From: Nitrosotalea sp.
Lineage (GTDB): Archaea; Thermoproteota; Nitrososphaeria; Nitrososphaerales; Nitrosopumilaceae
Assembly (NCBI GenBank): GCA_025451075.1
Contig: JANWLA010000048.1
Location: forward strand, 1 to 48,629
Direction: 5' to 3'
DNA: 48,629 nucleotides
Shown here: positions 33,145-40,384 of the stretch, piece after piece
How positions within the stretch are numbered: position 1 is the first letter of the stretch
Layout: the number at the start of each line of letters is the position of its first letter
Notes under the pieces: generated by a model
Databases searched by the model: none
What the model was told of the DNA's origin: nothing
What the model saw: the letters and a program-made list of their open reading frames with translations, nothing else
Program-made: the position numbers and the translations under genes

Positions 33145-33393
33145 CTACTCTTCAACCATCTTTTCTATTTCATCGATCATTCTTGGGTTGAGTGAACAAT
33201 GCTGACCAGAACCTGTAGATTTTGGAATAATTAGATTAGCTTTGATCAGAACTTTGACAGCTTCTTTGACATTACCTCTCTCATGTTTTGGGAAGCTTTT
33301 CTGAAGATTATCAACAGAAGTATGTTTGCCACCAATGTATCCGTAAAAATACATCTTTCTTAGAATCTGGATGGCAAAAGAATCGAATTTCAT
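33145..33393 (-). CDS. Small winged-helix protein
   Basis: An 82-residue protein. The order helix-helix-turn-helix-wing is visible: HTSVDNLQKSFPKHERGNVK, EAVKVLIKANLIIPKS, then a short wing GSGQHCSLNP and a terminal helix. Winged-helix proteins of this size are probably DNA-binding regulators. It is divergent from another winged-helix gene at 33489; the 95 bases between contain a perfect 18-base palindrome. Confidence 0.68.
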   Translation of the reverse strand: MKFDSFAIQILRKMYFYGYIGGKHTSVDNLQKSFPKHERGNVKEAVKVLIKANLIIPKSTGSGQHCSLNPRMIDEIEKMVEE

Positions 33394-33426
33394 TATGTGA
33401 TGTATTACACTGATGTATATTAAAAC

Positions 33427-33444
33427 TATGTAATTAATTACATA
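33427..33444. promoter_or_regulatory. Perfect palindrome between divergent regulators
   Basis: TATGTAATTAATTACATA is an exact 18-base palindrome about 45 bases before ATG 33489 and 34 bases before the start of the minus-strand gene. It is a good dimer operator; a related TGTATTACA-like half lies at 33400-33408. Confidence 0.6.
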
Positions 33445-33488
33445 CTAGTAGGTAAATATTTAAATAAACAAATATTGTTACTAAAACT

Positions 33489-33860
33489 ATGAGTGTAACG
33501 AACCTAAAGAAAAGATCTGGAATTAAACTTTCTTCCAGAAAAGAAACAGTATCTAAAAACATGACACAAGTTGGACCTTTGGCAAGCACCTTTCCATGCT
33601 CCGAATCTAGAATCTTGGATCACATGGTTACAATGAAAGACTTTGACTATTCCATTTCAGACATTTCTAAAATCTCCGGAGTAGGTTTTAAAACAACTCT
33701 TCATATTGTACACAAGCTGGAAGATCAGGGAGTTTTGAAAAGAACAAGAAAGATTGGAAATGCCATATTGTACAAGCTGAATCCCGATTCAGCCCAGGCA
33801 AAATCAATAGGCAAACTAGCATTTGAGATTGCAAAAAAGAGAATCAGAGAAAAAATCTAA
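33489..33860 (+). CDS. Winged-helix transcriptional regulator
   Basis: A 123-residue protein with a basic N-terminal arm (1-30) and a winged helix at about 38-100: SRILDHMVTMKDFDYSISDI, SKISGVGFKTTLHIVHKLED, QGVLKRTRKIGNAILYKLN. This is the MarR/ArsR-like pattern. The C-terminal helix is basic. It probably binds the palindrome in the divergent promoter and controls itself and the gene at 33145. Confidence 0.75.
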   Translation: MSVTNLKKRSGIKLSSRKETVSKNMTQVGPLASTFPCSESRILDHMVTMKDFDYSISDISKISGVGFKTTLHIVHKLEDQGVLKRTRKIGNAILYKLNPDSAQAKSIGKLAFEIAKKRIREKI

Positions 33861-34226
33861 CCCCGTGTACAATTCTTGACATAACCAGCTAAAGAAAGAT
33901 AAGAATTTGGCATAAATCTACCCTTCCAATTTTACATCTTTCTAAAATGAATTCAAATGAAGACTCGAGTCAATTCAGTGACAATAGTAGAAAGTTCTTA
34001 AAAAAAGAAAACTAATCGTTTGCATGAGTTTCATTCATGGGGTCTTAACGGATCATGGAAATGCTCCTCAAGGGCTAATCTAATATTTTTTTGATGGAAT
34101 TACAGGTAGGGAATCACACTGAATGAATAATTCCACCAGTGAGTCTTACCGGACTCAAACTTTTAGAGATTCATATCTATGAAAGTCTAGTTGATCCAGA
34201 CTGAATTAAAGTTCTACTCCCTTGGG
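33861..34226. other. Gap with tRNA-His-like repeat D
   Basis: No gene seen. CTCCTCAAGGGC at 34064-34075 is a weaker copy (two mismatches in the core) of the tRNA-His end, preceded by GGATCATGGAAATG and without the full left flank. A small inverted repeat GAGTC/GACTC lies at 34141-34156. Confidence 0.45.
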
Positions 34227-35546
34227 TCAGGAGTTGGAATGTGCTGTATCTTTTTGTTTATATTTTGCCCATGCATTGTTTACAGTAAAGACTATTCTCT
34301 TTCCAAGAATATGCTCTAACCACAATGGAATCATGAACTTTCTGTTAGGTGAAAAATACCTGTAATATTTTTCACTATCTAATTCCTTGTCGTCAAGAAC
34401 ATTTCGGGCAGCAAAGTCTCCACAAAAGGTACCCCATGGAAGACCGACACAGCCAAGAACAAAGTGGGTCCACGGGTGCTCTGGGTCGACAAGTACTGTA
34501 GGAATAAGATCTCTTGTCATGTCGATTCGTCCCTGCCAGTATTGGGTAAATCTAAGAGGCCGAATTGATGGAATTTTTTCTTTCAGTCCATTTATGACAT
34601 GATCTATGATACGGGGTGTAGTAGTATCATTTTTTGCATATGTTGATAACATATCTCCTCCACCAACGAGGAGTCGCTTTGTACCTGTGAGTCTAAAATA
34701 AGTGTAGATGAGGTCAGAGTCCCAACATTGGAGAGGTCCTTGCGGGAAAAGTTCTGCAATCTCATCATCTCCCAAGGGTTCGCTAATAGAAAGAAAAGTC
34801 TGAGCATGGTATATGCTTTCATGATATTTTGTAATCTCAGGTTTTGGTTTATCTATACAAAAGATGATCTTGTCTGCAGTTACAGCACCAAGGTGTGTAC
34901 GAACGGTATGACCCTCCCAAGAAAGTACTTCTGATGATTCAAAGATCTCTATGCCGTTATCCAAAAGAACCTGCTTGATTCCCTGTGCGTACAAAAGAGG
35001 ATTGACTCCATATGTTCCCGTATACCGAATTGCTCCAGAATATGCCTTTGATCCGATAATGGAGGGCATCTCGGATTCCGCATACACTTTGCTGGTGTAG
35101 CCCATCTTCTTGCGTGCCTCTACCTCGTCCTGTACATCCTTCCATCCACTAGCATCTTTTCCTAGGAAAAGACAATCCTGAACTTGCAGGTCACATTCTA
35201 TCTTGTATTTCTTGATGCTATCCACCATTATCTCAACTCCTTTTGAAGCAACTTCCCACAAATCCTTGGCACCCTTTGCACCATACCTTCGCAACAATTG
35301 TGACAGCTCAAGTTCGCTGTCAGGAGTTAGAAAACCAGCACTCTTGCCAGTAGAGCTTCCACCACAAATATTCTTGTCAATCAATACCACTTTCTTTCCT
35401 GATCCAACAAGGCGAAGTGCAGCTGCAAGACCCGCAGCTCCTGCACCTACTATTAGCACATCTGTTTTAATTTGGCCTCTTACTGGTTCTCTTATGGGTT
35501 CGTTGATCCCCAATAGCGTAGTAAACCACCAATCCTGCAAGATCAC
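34227..35546 (-). CDS. FAD-dependent amine/amino-acid oxidoreductase (DadA/GlpO family)
   Basis: A 439-residue flavoprotein. The dinucleotide-binding motif VGAGAAGLAAALRLVGSGK (33-51) with acidic LIDK at its end binds FAD. CGGSSTGKSAGFLTPD, the middle substrate domain with GTYGVNPLLYAQGI, and the closing YWQGRIDMTRDLIPTV...GLPWGTF segment follow the order of glycine/sarcosine oxidase and gamma-glutamylputrescine oxidoreductase relatives. There is no covalent-FAD motif that I can recognise. The substrate is unknown. It is a single transcription unit in the island between repeats D and E. Confidence 0.82.
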   Translation of the reverse strand: MILQDWWFTTLLGINEPIREPVRGQIKTDVLIVGAGAAGLAAALRLVGSGKKVVLIDKNICGGSSTGKSAGFLTPDSELELSQLLRRYGAKGAKDLWEVASKGVEIMVDSIKKYKIECDLQVQDCLFLGKDASGWKDVQDEVEARKKMGYTSKVYAESEMPSIIGSKAYSGAIRYTGTYGVNPLLYAQGIKQVLLDNGIEIFESSEVLSWEGHTVRTHLGAVTADKIIFCIDKPKPEITKYHESIYHAQTFLSISEPLGDDEIAELFPQGPLQCWDSDLIYTYFRLTGTKRLLVGGGDMLSTYAKNDTTTPRIIDHVINGLKEKIPSIRPLRFTQYWQGRIDMTRDLIPTVLVDPEHPWTHFVLGCVGLPWGTFCGDFAARNVLDDKELDSEKYYRYFSPNRKFMIPLWLEHILGKRIVFTVNNAWAKYKQKDTAHSNS

Positions 35547-35641
35547 AAATATCAGCTTATCCTGTCATGTAAAATTATTAAGTCTGATGTAACTATGTTA
35601 CGGTGTTTTTAATATGATTGTGTAAATGATATGATGTGTAA

Positions 35642-35749
35642 ATGATTACAGATCCCACTGGCAAGGCATATGTAGGAATTACAATGATCATCATCGGTAT
35701 AATTATAGTAGTAATGACATTTGTAATAAGTTTACGAATAAAACATTAA
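35642..35749 (+). CDS. 35-residue single-span membrane protein
   Basis: ATG 35642 to TAA 35747-35749 encodes MITDPTGKAYVGITMIIIGI followed by IIVVMTFVISLRIKH: a short polar N-terminus, one hydrophobic helix of about 22 residues and a basic tail. The clean membrane profile suggests a real small protein; no family recognised. Confidence 0.5.
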   Translation: MITDPTGKAYVGITMIIIGIIIVVMTFVISLRIKH

Positions 35750-35912
35750 AACTATTTTTGTTAATAGTTTATTTACTTTTTCAGATTACAAATAATTTTA
35801 TTAATTGAAAGTTATATGATTTGAATAGTGTGATTTAGACTTGTGATAGTCTACTGTTATGGTCTAATAGGTACAACTAAATTCTAAGTATGTTATTTGA
35901 TTGTTAATCCAA

Positions 35913-36308
35913 ATGACTTCTGAAGACAAGAAGACTGACCGTTCTACGCAACACCTTGCAAACGAACGTACCTTTCTTGCATGGATACGCACTTGCATAG
36001 CCCTTATGGGATTGGGTTTTGTAGTTGCAAGATTCAGTCTGTTTCTTAGAGAATTTAGCATTATAACAAAAAATCAAACAATTCCATCTAACTTGCCAGC
36101 ACAGTCATCATCAACTATGCTTGGTATGAGTATGATTGGGCTTGGAATTTTGCTGATAATTTATGCATTGACAAACTATCTCAAAGCTCAGAAGGATATA
36201 GAAGCAGGCAAATATCTACCAAGGAATTCCATAATGTACGTAGCAAGCATCGGTCTTGCCATCTTCGGAGTCATAGTGCTTGCATATCTAATTCTAATAT
36301 CTTCTTGA
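35913..36308 (+). CDS. DUF202 (YidH-like) membrane protein
   Basis: A 131-residue protein from ATG 35913. The family signature LANERTFLAWIRTCIALMG is at about residues 15-33, followed by three predicted transmembrane segments (about 25-48, 70-95, 105-130). DUF202 proteins are small inner-membrane proteins of unknown function. An alternative start at 35901 would add four residues. It is monocistronic. Confidence 0.82.
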   Translation: MTSEDKKTDRSTQHLANERTFLAWIRTCIALMGLGFVVARFSLFLREFSIITKNQTIPSNLPAQSSSTMLGMSMIGLGILLIIYALTNYLKAQKDIEAGKYLPRNSIMYVASIGLAIFGVIVLAYLILISS

Positions 36309-36451
36309 TTACACTGTCAGTTTCAGATATTACGTTGTCTTAATTGTAGTTCAGGTCACGAGAATATTTTTACTCTCTAGATTGTTTTGAGGACTTGTAC
36401 AAGATATTGTTTTTTCTTGACATGTCTTTCTTGGAGTGCATTTTAGAGAAG

Positions 36452-36637
36452 TTATGCATGTATTCCAGAGCATATATCACTGAACACATGTGAATTGTAT
36501 TGTTGTCCCATATGTAATTTAATATTGCCGCGAGGAATAATTTTGCAAAACACACTTGGTATGAGATAATCTGCCATTACGTAGACTCCAATTAAGAGGC
36601 ACCCAATTAAAATTAAAAGTCCAAACGGTATTTGCAT
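36452..36637 (-). CDS. Small membrane protein, possibly frameshifted
   Basis: From ATG 36637 a 61-residue frame begins MQIPFGLLILIGCLLIGVYV, one clear transmembrane helix, and a TATA-like CTTTTATATT lies about 29 bases upstream, favouring a leaderless gene. The end (HVFSDICSGIHA) is weak. A second frame overlapping downstream (36370-36555, ...YALEYMHNFSKMHSKKDMSR) has better protein character, so a frameshift near 36530 may have split one longer gene. Confidence 0.42.
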   Translation of the reverse strand: MQIPFGLLILIGCLLIGVYVMADYLIPSVFCKIIPRGNIKLHMGQQYNSHVFSDICSGIHA

Positions 36638-36837
36638 TGAATTATTCTACCTAACGTTTCAATATAAAAGCCATTTTAGATTATTTCAAATATGTCGATT
36701 TTTCTAATATACTTTTTGTACAAATCCGTCATGTTTTGTCTTTGATATGTTTCAAATCCTTACAGGTTCAAATCCAATAAGATCACTAACAGCGCTTTGT
36801 TTTCAGTTCAACACCATCATTTTGATTCCCTTGAGGG

Positions 36838-36872
36838 CTTTGTTCACTTAGTTTAATTCCTCTCCTAAAATA
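36838..36872 (-). repeat. tRNA-His 3'-end-like repeat E, inverted
   Basis: Read on the minus strand: GGAATTAAACTAAGTGAACA, then AAGCCCTCAAGGG. This is the same flank-plus-core as repeat B but in the opposite direction, so a segment has been inverted or the element ends face each other. Confidence 0.65.
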
Positions 36873-36952
36873 CGACAAACAAAATACCGGACGAGTTTGG
36901 TTAAATTTGTTTAATACCCCATATCTTGTTCAGACATAATTCTTACAAATAC

Positions 36953-37044
36953 TCTATATTGGACATAGTATTCTTTAGGTCGCTTGATGCCTTCTTACCT
37001 TTACTACTAGCATTTCCCTCAAGGGCCTCATTTCTTATCCCAGG
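36953..37044 (-). pseudogene. Short coding remnant around tRNA-His-like repeat F
   Basis: On the minus strand GIRNEALEGNASSKGKKASS then DLKNTMSNIEYL and TAA have coding character but no start (TGA just upstream). CCCTCAAGGGCC at 37016-37027 lies within it. No other gene is visible between 36638 and 37184. Confidence 0.35.
37016..37027 (+). repeat. tRNA-His 3'-end-like repeat F
   Basis: CCCTCAAGGGCC, 12 bases identical to the end of tRNA-His, in the same direction as that gene but without the AACTAAGTGAACAAA left flank. It is the last copy before the core genes resume. Confidence 0.5.
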
Positions 37045-37184
37045 TCAACGGTCTTAAGGCACATCAATCTACTGTCTAGTCTTTCAAGATTGTTAAACAA
37101 GAAATAAAATAAAGTTTCCAAATCTGACACTGATCATCTTGTATTTGATATTCTTGTAAATGCTCATTTTTAGGATTTAGTCTT

Positions 37185-37537
37185 TTAGTTTGTCAACTTT
37201 TTCAGTTCATCTAAAAGAAAAATTGCATTATTGTACTTCTCATCCTTGGCCGCATACACTAGCATTATGATCTTGTTTTCTTTCGCAATATATTTTATTT
37301 TCTGTATAGTTTTTTTCCATTCTTTAGTTCCTTGTGATATCTTTTCTTGAACTCGTTCCATTTTTCTACATCATGAGAAAGCCATTTTCTTAGTTCATTA
37401 CTTGGAGATATTTCTTTTAACCATAGATCGATTCTTGCTTCATTTTTGGAAACTCCCCTTGGCCATAATCTATCAACCAATATTCTGTATCCGTCATCTT
37501 TAGATGGTTTTTCATAATCTCTCTTGATTTTTATCAT
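37185..37537 (-). pseudogene. DUF488 family protein, frame broken at an A7 run
   Basis: The first 80 codons ([40 protein letters not shown]) are a textbook DUF488 N-terminus but stop at TAA 37295. The rest of the family's C-terminus, IAKENKIIMLVYAAKDEKYN then NAIFLLDELKKLTN, follows in the minus-one frame to TAA 37185. The switch falls exactly on seven A (T 37310-37316 on the plus strand). One extra A, or a minus-one slip, restores a normal-length protein of about 117 residues. It may be a sequencing indel, slippage-dependent expression or a fresh mutation. Function of DUF488 is unknown. Confidence 0.75.
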
Positions 37538-37635
37538 CTTAATTATGCTGTGATTATAGATAATAATTGCATGTCAAAAGACTTCTCTTTGCTATTGTGT
37601 GGTACTAAGACAAAATGAACTGAACACCTGGAATC

Positions 37636-37986
37636 TCAAAATATTCCAAATTTGCTTGATTCCATCTCTTCTTTTATGGCTAGTTTGACCTTGAGATTTT
37701 TTTGGCTGACCTTGTCATTTAACCAAGTCAAAAACTTGTGGTCTAACCCCTTTCCTTTCATCTTTTCAAAATCAGGCCCCATCTGGTCTGATAATTTTCT
37801 TACAAGTGATCTATTGACGCAAACTACATAGAAATGCCATCCAAAGGCAAACTCTGAATCAGTTACTATGAATTCGTTTTCTCCGTGGACCATTTTTTCT
37901 ACATTGCTAAGAGTCGATATGATGGCTTTACTGGTGTTTTCATAATCAATTGCTGATACATTGATGTTGATTCTTTCCTGCATCAT
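37636..37986 (-). CDS. Conserved-looking soluble protein, unknown
   Basis: A 116-residue protein with mixed alpha/beta pattern: RININVSAIDYENTSKAIIS at the start and GWHFYVVCVNRSLVRKLSDQ in the middle, then a lysine-rich C-terminal helix region. There are no signal or membrane segments and no known motif. It is 47 bases downstream of the methyltransferase gene on the same strand and may be cotranscribed. The family is not recognised. Confidence 0.6.
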   Translation of the reverse strand: MMQERININVSAIDYENTSKAIISTLSNVEKMVHGENEFIVTDSEFAFGWHFYVVCVNRSLVRKLSDQMGPDFEKMKGKGLDHKFLTWLNDKVSQKNLKVKLAIKEEMESSKFGIF

Positions 37987-38033
37987 GCACTCTATACTAC
38001 ATTTACAAATAAAAACATGACTGAGAACTTGGT

Positions 38034-38798
38034 CTAATGGTCAAGCAAGTGTTCTACTTCTATGTTAAAAAAAGTCTTGAGAATCCCAATGTAGCTCTTT
38101 ACAGGATCCGGTATCTCATCTCCGCATGCAATTCCTAGATTTTTTGCATTTATCCATATTACTACGGTCTGAAGTATTGTAAGAAATCTGTCATTTTCAA
38201 AATTTTTTGAACCTACAGCTTTAGTATATCTATCAGCAAATTCCCATGCAACCGCAAAATCAATACAGTCTGTATTAAATATTGCAAGCATTTGATCTCG
38301 AAGAGACTCTGCCTTCTTGAATGGTGTGATATTTAGAATATATGGAAAATCTATCTTGTCTGGCATGTATCCTGCAATGGGCCCCCATATTGTTATTATT
38401 TTACATCCGGGTTTCAGATCTTGAAATCTTGCAGTCATGGTTTCAATTATTTTTTCATCTGAAAACCAGAAGAGTATGACGCTTGCATCACTAATGTCAG
38501 AAACTATGACATCTTGATGTAAAAATGATCCATTTGTAATATGTTTTTCTTGAAGCAATCTTTGTCCTTGAAGTATCTTCTCTTTGCTATTATCAATTCC
38601 TGTTGCTTTTTTTACCCTAAATTCTTGTAAGGCTATTGTAATGCTATTGCCATTACCACATCCAAGGTGATAAAAGATATCATTTTCAGTTAGTTCCGCA
38701 AATCTGAAGATCTCCTTTATTGTCTCATCTGATAATTCTACATCATCTCCACTAATTATCGATCTTGGAAGCGATGATAGATATTCTTCAATTTTCAC
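38034..38798 (-). CDS. SAM-dependent methyltransferase-like protein
   Basis: A 254-residue class I methyltransferase fold. Motif I is YHLGCGNGNS (43-52), the acidic end of strand 2 is ATGIDNS, and motif II-IV positions are SDASVILFWFSDE and LKPGCKIITIWGP. A helical extension (165-254) is unusual and unassigned. The glycine motif is intact, so SAM binding is likely. The order resembles Dot1-like or PrmA-like distributions, but the substrate is unknown. It lies upstream of 37636 and downstream of the UPF0147 gene, all on the minus strand. Confidence 0.68.
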   Translation of the reverse strand: MKIEEYLSSLPRSIISGDDVELSDETIKEIFRFAELTENDIFYHLGCGNGNSITIALQEFRVKKATGIDNSKEKILQGQRLLQEKHITNGSFLHQDVIVSDISDASVILFWFSDEKIIETMTARFQDLKPGCKIITIWGPIAGYMPDKIDFPYILNITPFKKAESLRDQMLAIFNTDCIDFAVAWEFADRYTKAVGSKNFENDRFLTILQTVVIWINAKNLGIACGDEIPDPVKSYIGILKTFFNIEVEHLLDH

Positions 38799-38823
38799 AA
38801 AATAGGTACAGTCTATACTAAAT

Positions 38824-39108
38824 TTATTCTCTTATTCTCTCAAGGGCCGATACTGCTTGCCACAATGTAACTCTAACATATGATGGCATGTTGGGATCTT
38901 GAGATATGTCATCAAGAAGACTAATGGCATTTGCGGCTCTTACTGAAACAGGAGAGTCTTGTTTTTTCAAGTTTACAACAAGATCCGTCAAATCCTTCTT
39001 TATGTTTCTTGGAGTGGAAGGATTTGATGCAATTTCAGCAAGAGTGCTTATGGCTGTATTCAGAGTATCAATATTTGGATCTTTTTTCTCGACCATTGCA
39101 CCATTCAA
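38824..39108 (-). CDS. UPF0147 family protein
   Basis: A 94-residue all-helical archaeal protein. NPSTPRNIKKDLTDLVVNLK and DISQDPNMPSYVRVTLWQAV are the family's hallmark segments. Function unknown, widespread in archaea. A start at Met5 is also possible. It contains CTCAAGGGCC by chance in its coding sequence. Confidence 0.85.
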   Translation of the reverse strand: MNGAMVEKKDPNIDTLNTAISTLAEIASNPSTPRNIKKDLTDLVVNLKKQDSPVSVRAANAISLLDDISQDPNMPSYVRVTLWQAVSALERIRE

Positions 39109-39144
39109 GCTTATGCTAATTGAGCTTATTTTATAAAGTTTGCA

Positions 39145-39453
39145 CTATACTTCTACAAAGATATTTTCTGATTCAACTATTACTTTATACGAATTCAAGT
39201 CTTTTATCTTGACAGGAAACTCAGAAAGATTACCTGCTTTACAATCAAATTTTGCTCCATGCCAACCACATGTCACAATTGATCCATCTAAACTTCCTTC
39301 AGAAAGACTTGCTCCAGCATGCGTGCATGTATCATTGATTGCATAATAGCTACCATCTATGTTTACAACAAGAACATCCTTGCCATCTATTGTAACTTTT
39401 TGCATCTTACCTGGAGCAAAATCGCTTGTTTTTCCAACAATTATCTTTCCCAT
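39145..39453 (-). CDS. Soluble Rieske-type [2Fe-2S] ferredoxin
   Basis: A 102-residue single-domain Rieske protein with intact ligands: Cys43 and His45 in CTHAGASL, Cys62 and His65 in CGWHGAKFD. The missing disulfide cysteines and the length place it with NirD/dioxygenase-type ferredoxins. It probably shuttles electrons in the cytoplasm; the partner is unknown. It is a useful local contrast to the degenerate Rieske-like domain at 23734. Confidence 0.9.
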   Translation of the reverse strand: MGKIIVGKTSDFAPGKMQKVTIDGKDVLVVNIDGSYYAINDTCTHAGASLSEGSLDGSIVTCGWHGAKFDCKAGNLSEFPVKIKDLNSYKVIVESENIFVEV

Positions 39454-39518
39454 ATAATATTGAAAATTCTGACTCTTAATAATTTTAATGCCTGTTTGTT
39501 AGATGTCAGAGTTTAAAA

Positions 39519-40379
39519 TTAAACAAATTTCACAGTGTTTTGTAACTTGCCAAGGTTCTCTATCTCCATTTCTATCTTATCCCCATCCTTCAAAAATACG
39601 GCATCTGGCTTGTTGAGCATGACTCCTGCAGGTGTTCCGGTAGATATGATGTCCCCTTTTTCTAATGTCATTGCTTTGCTTAGCAATGATACAATTGAGT
39701 ATACCTTTAGGTGCATATTTGATGTTGAAGAGTTTTGTCTGATATCTCCATTTACTTTGGTTAACATTTTGAGATTCTGCGGTTCAGGTATCTCATCTGC
39801 AGATGTTATCCAAGGACCGCAAGGAGCGAAAGTGTCAAAACCTTTTGCTCTGGTAAACTGTTTATCTTTTGCTTGTATGTCTCGTGCCGAAGTATCATTT
39901 AGAACCATGTATCCGAAAACTGCTTCTTTTGCCTCTTTTTCTGATATGTTTTTACAATCCTTACCAATTATTACTGCAAGCTCGATTTCATAATCAAGCT
40001 TGGATACAAATGATGGACAAACTATGTCTGATGTAGCTCCATTGAGTGTTGTTCTAGGTTTTATTACTATGGCTGGCTCATCTGGAGGGATCAAGTTTTG
40101 TTCTTTTGCATGATCTTTGTAATTGAACGCTAGACAAATTATTTTAGATGGATTTGGAATCGGAGGAAGAAATTTGAAATCAGATAAATTCTCAGTATAG
40201 TTTAGATTTTTTGCATTATTTTTTATTTCATCATACCAACCATCAAACAAGAAATCTTTGATACTCTGAGGTATGGGAATTCCAGTCTGAGATGTCATAC
40301 TCTCTCTTGTCAAAACCTTTTCTCCATTGACAAAAGCATATGTTTCCATATTTTGTTTAAGCAATCTTGCAATTTTCAT
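39519..40379 (-). CDS. Fumarylacetoacetate hydrolase family protein
   Basis: A 286-residue FAH-fold enzyme. Motifs: ICLAFNYKDHAKEQNLIPPD, the metal-binding region DYEIELAVIIGKD, the RDIQAKDKQFTRAKGFDTF block, and STGTPAGV near the end. Family members hydrolyse or decarboxylate beta-keto acids (for example acylpyruvate or oxaloacetate); the substrate is undetermined. The start at 40379 puts MKIARLL at the N-terminus and leaves five bases after the gltX stop, so it is the last gene of that operon. Confidence 0.87.
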   Translation of the reverse strand: MKIARLLKQNMETYAFVNGEKVLTRESMTSQTGIPIPQSIKDFLFDGWYDEIKNNAKNLNYTENLSDFKFLPPIPNPSKIICLAFNYKDHAKEQNLIPPDEPAIVIKPRTTLNGATSDIVCPSFVSKLDYEIELAVIIGKDCKNISEKEAKEAVFGYMVLNDTSARDIQAKDKQFTRAKGFDTFAPCGPWITSADEIPEPQNLKMLTKVNGDIRQNSSTSNMHLKVYSIVSLLSKAMTLEKGDIISTGTPAGVMLNKPDAVFLKDGDKIEMEIENLGKLQNTVKFV

Positions 40380-40384
40380 TTTCT

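Noticed and set aside
36765-36775. GGTTCAAATCC, similar to a tRNA T loop
   Set aside because: The bases on both sides do not form a T stem beyond two pairs and no acceptor or anticodon arm is present.
38839-38848. CTCAAGGGCC resembling the tRNA-His end
   Set aside because: It lies inside the conserved UPF0147 coding sequence, without the flank seen in repeats B, C and E; ten bases can match by chance.
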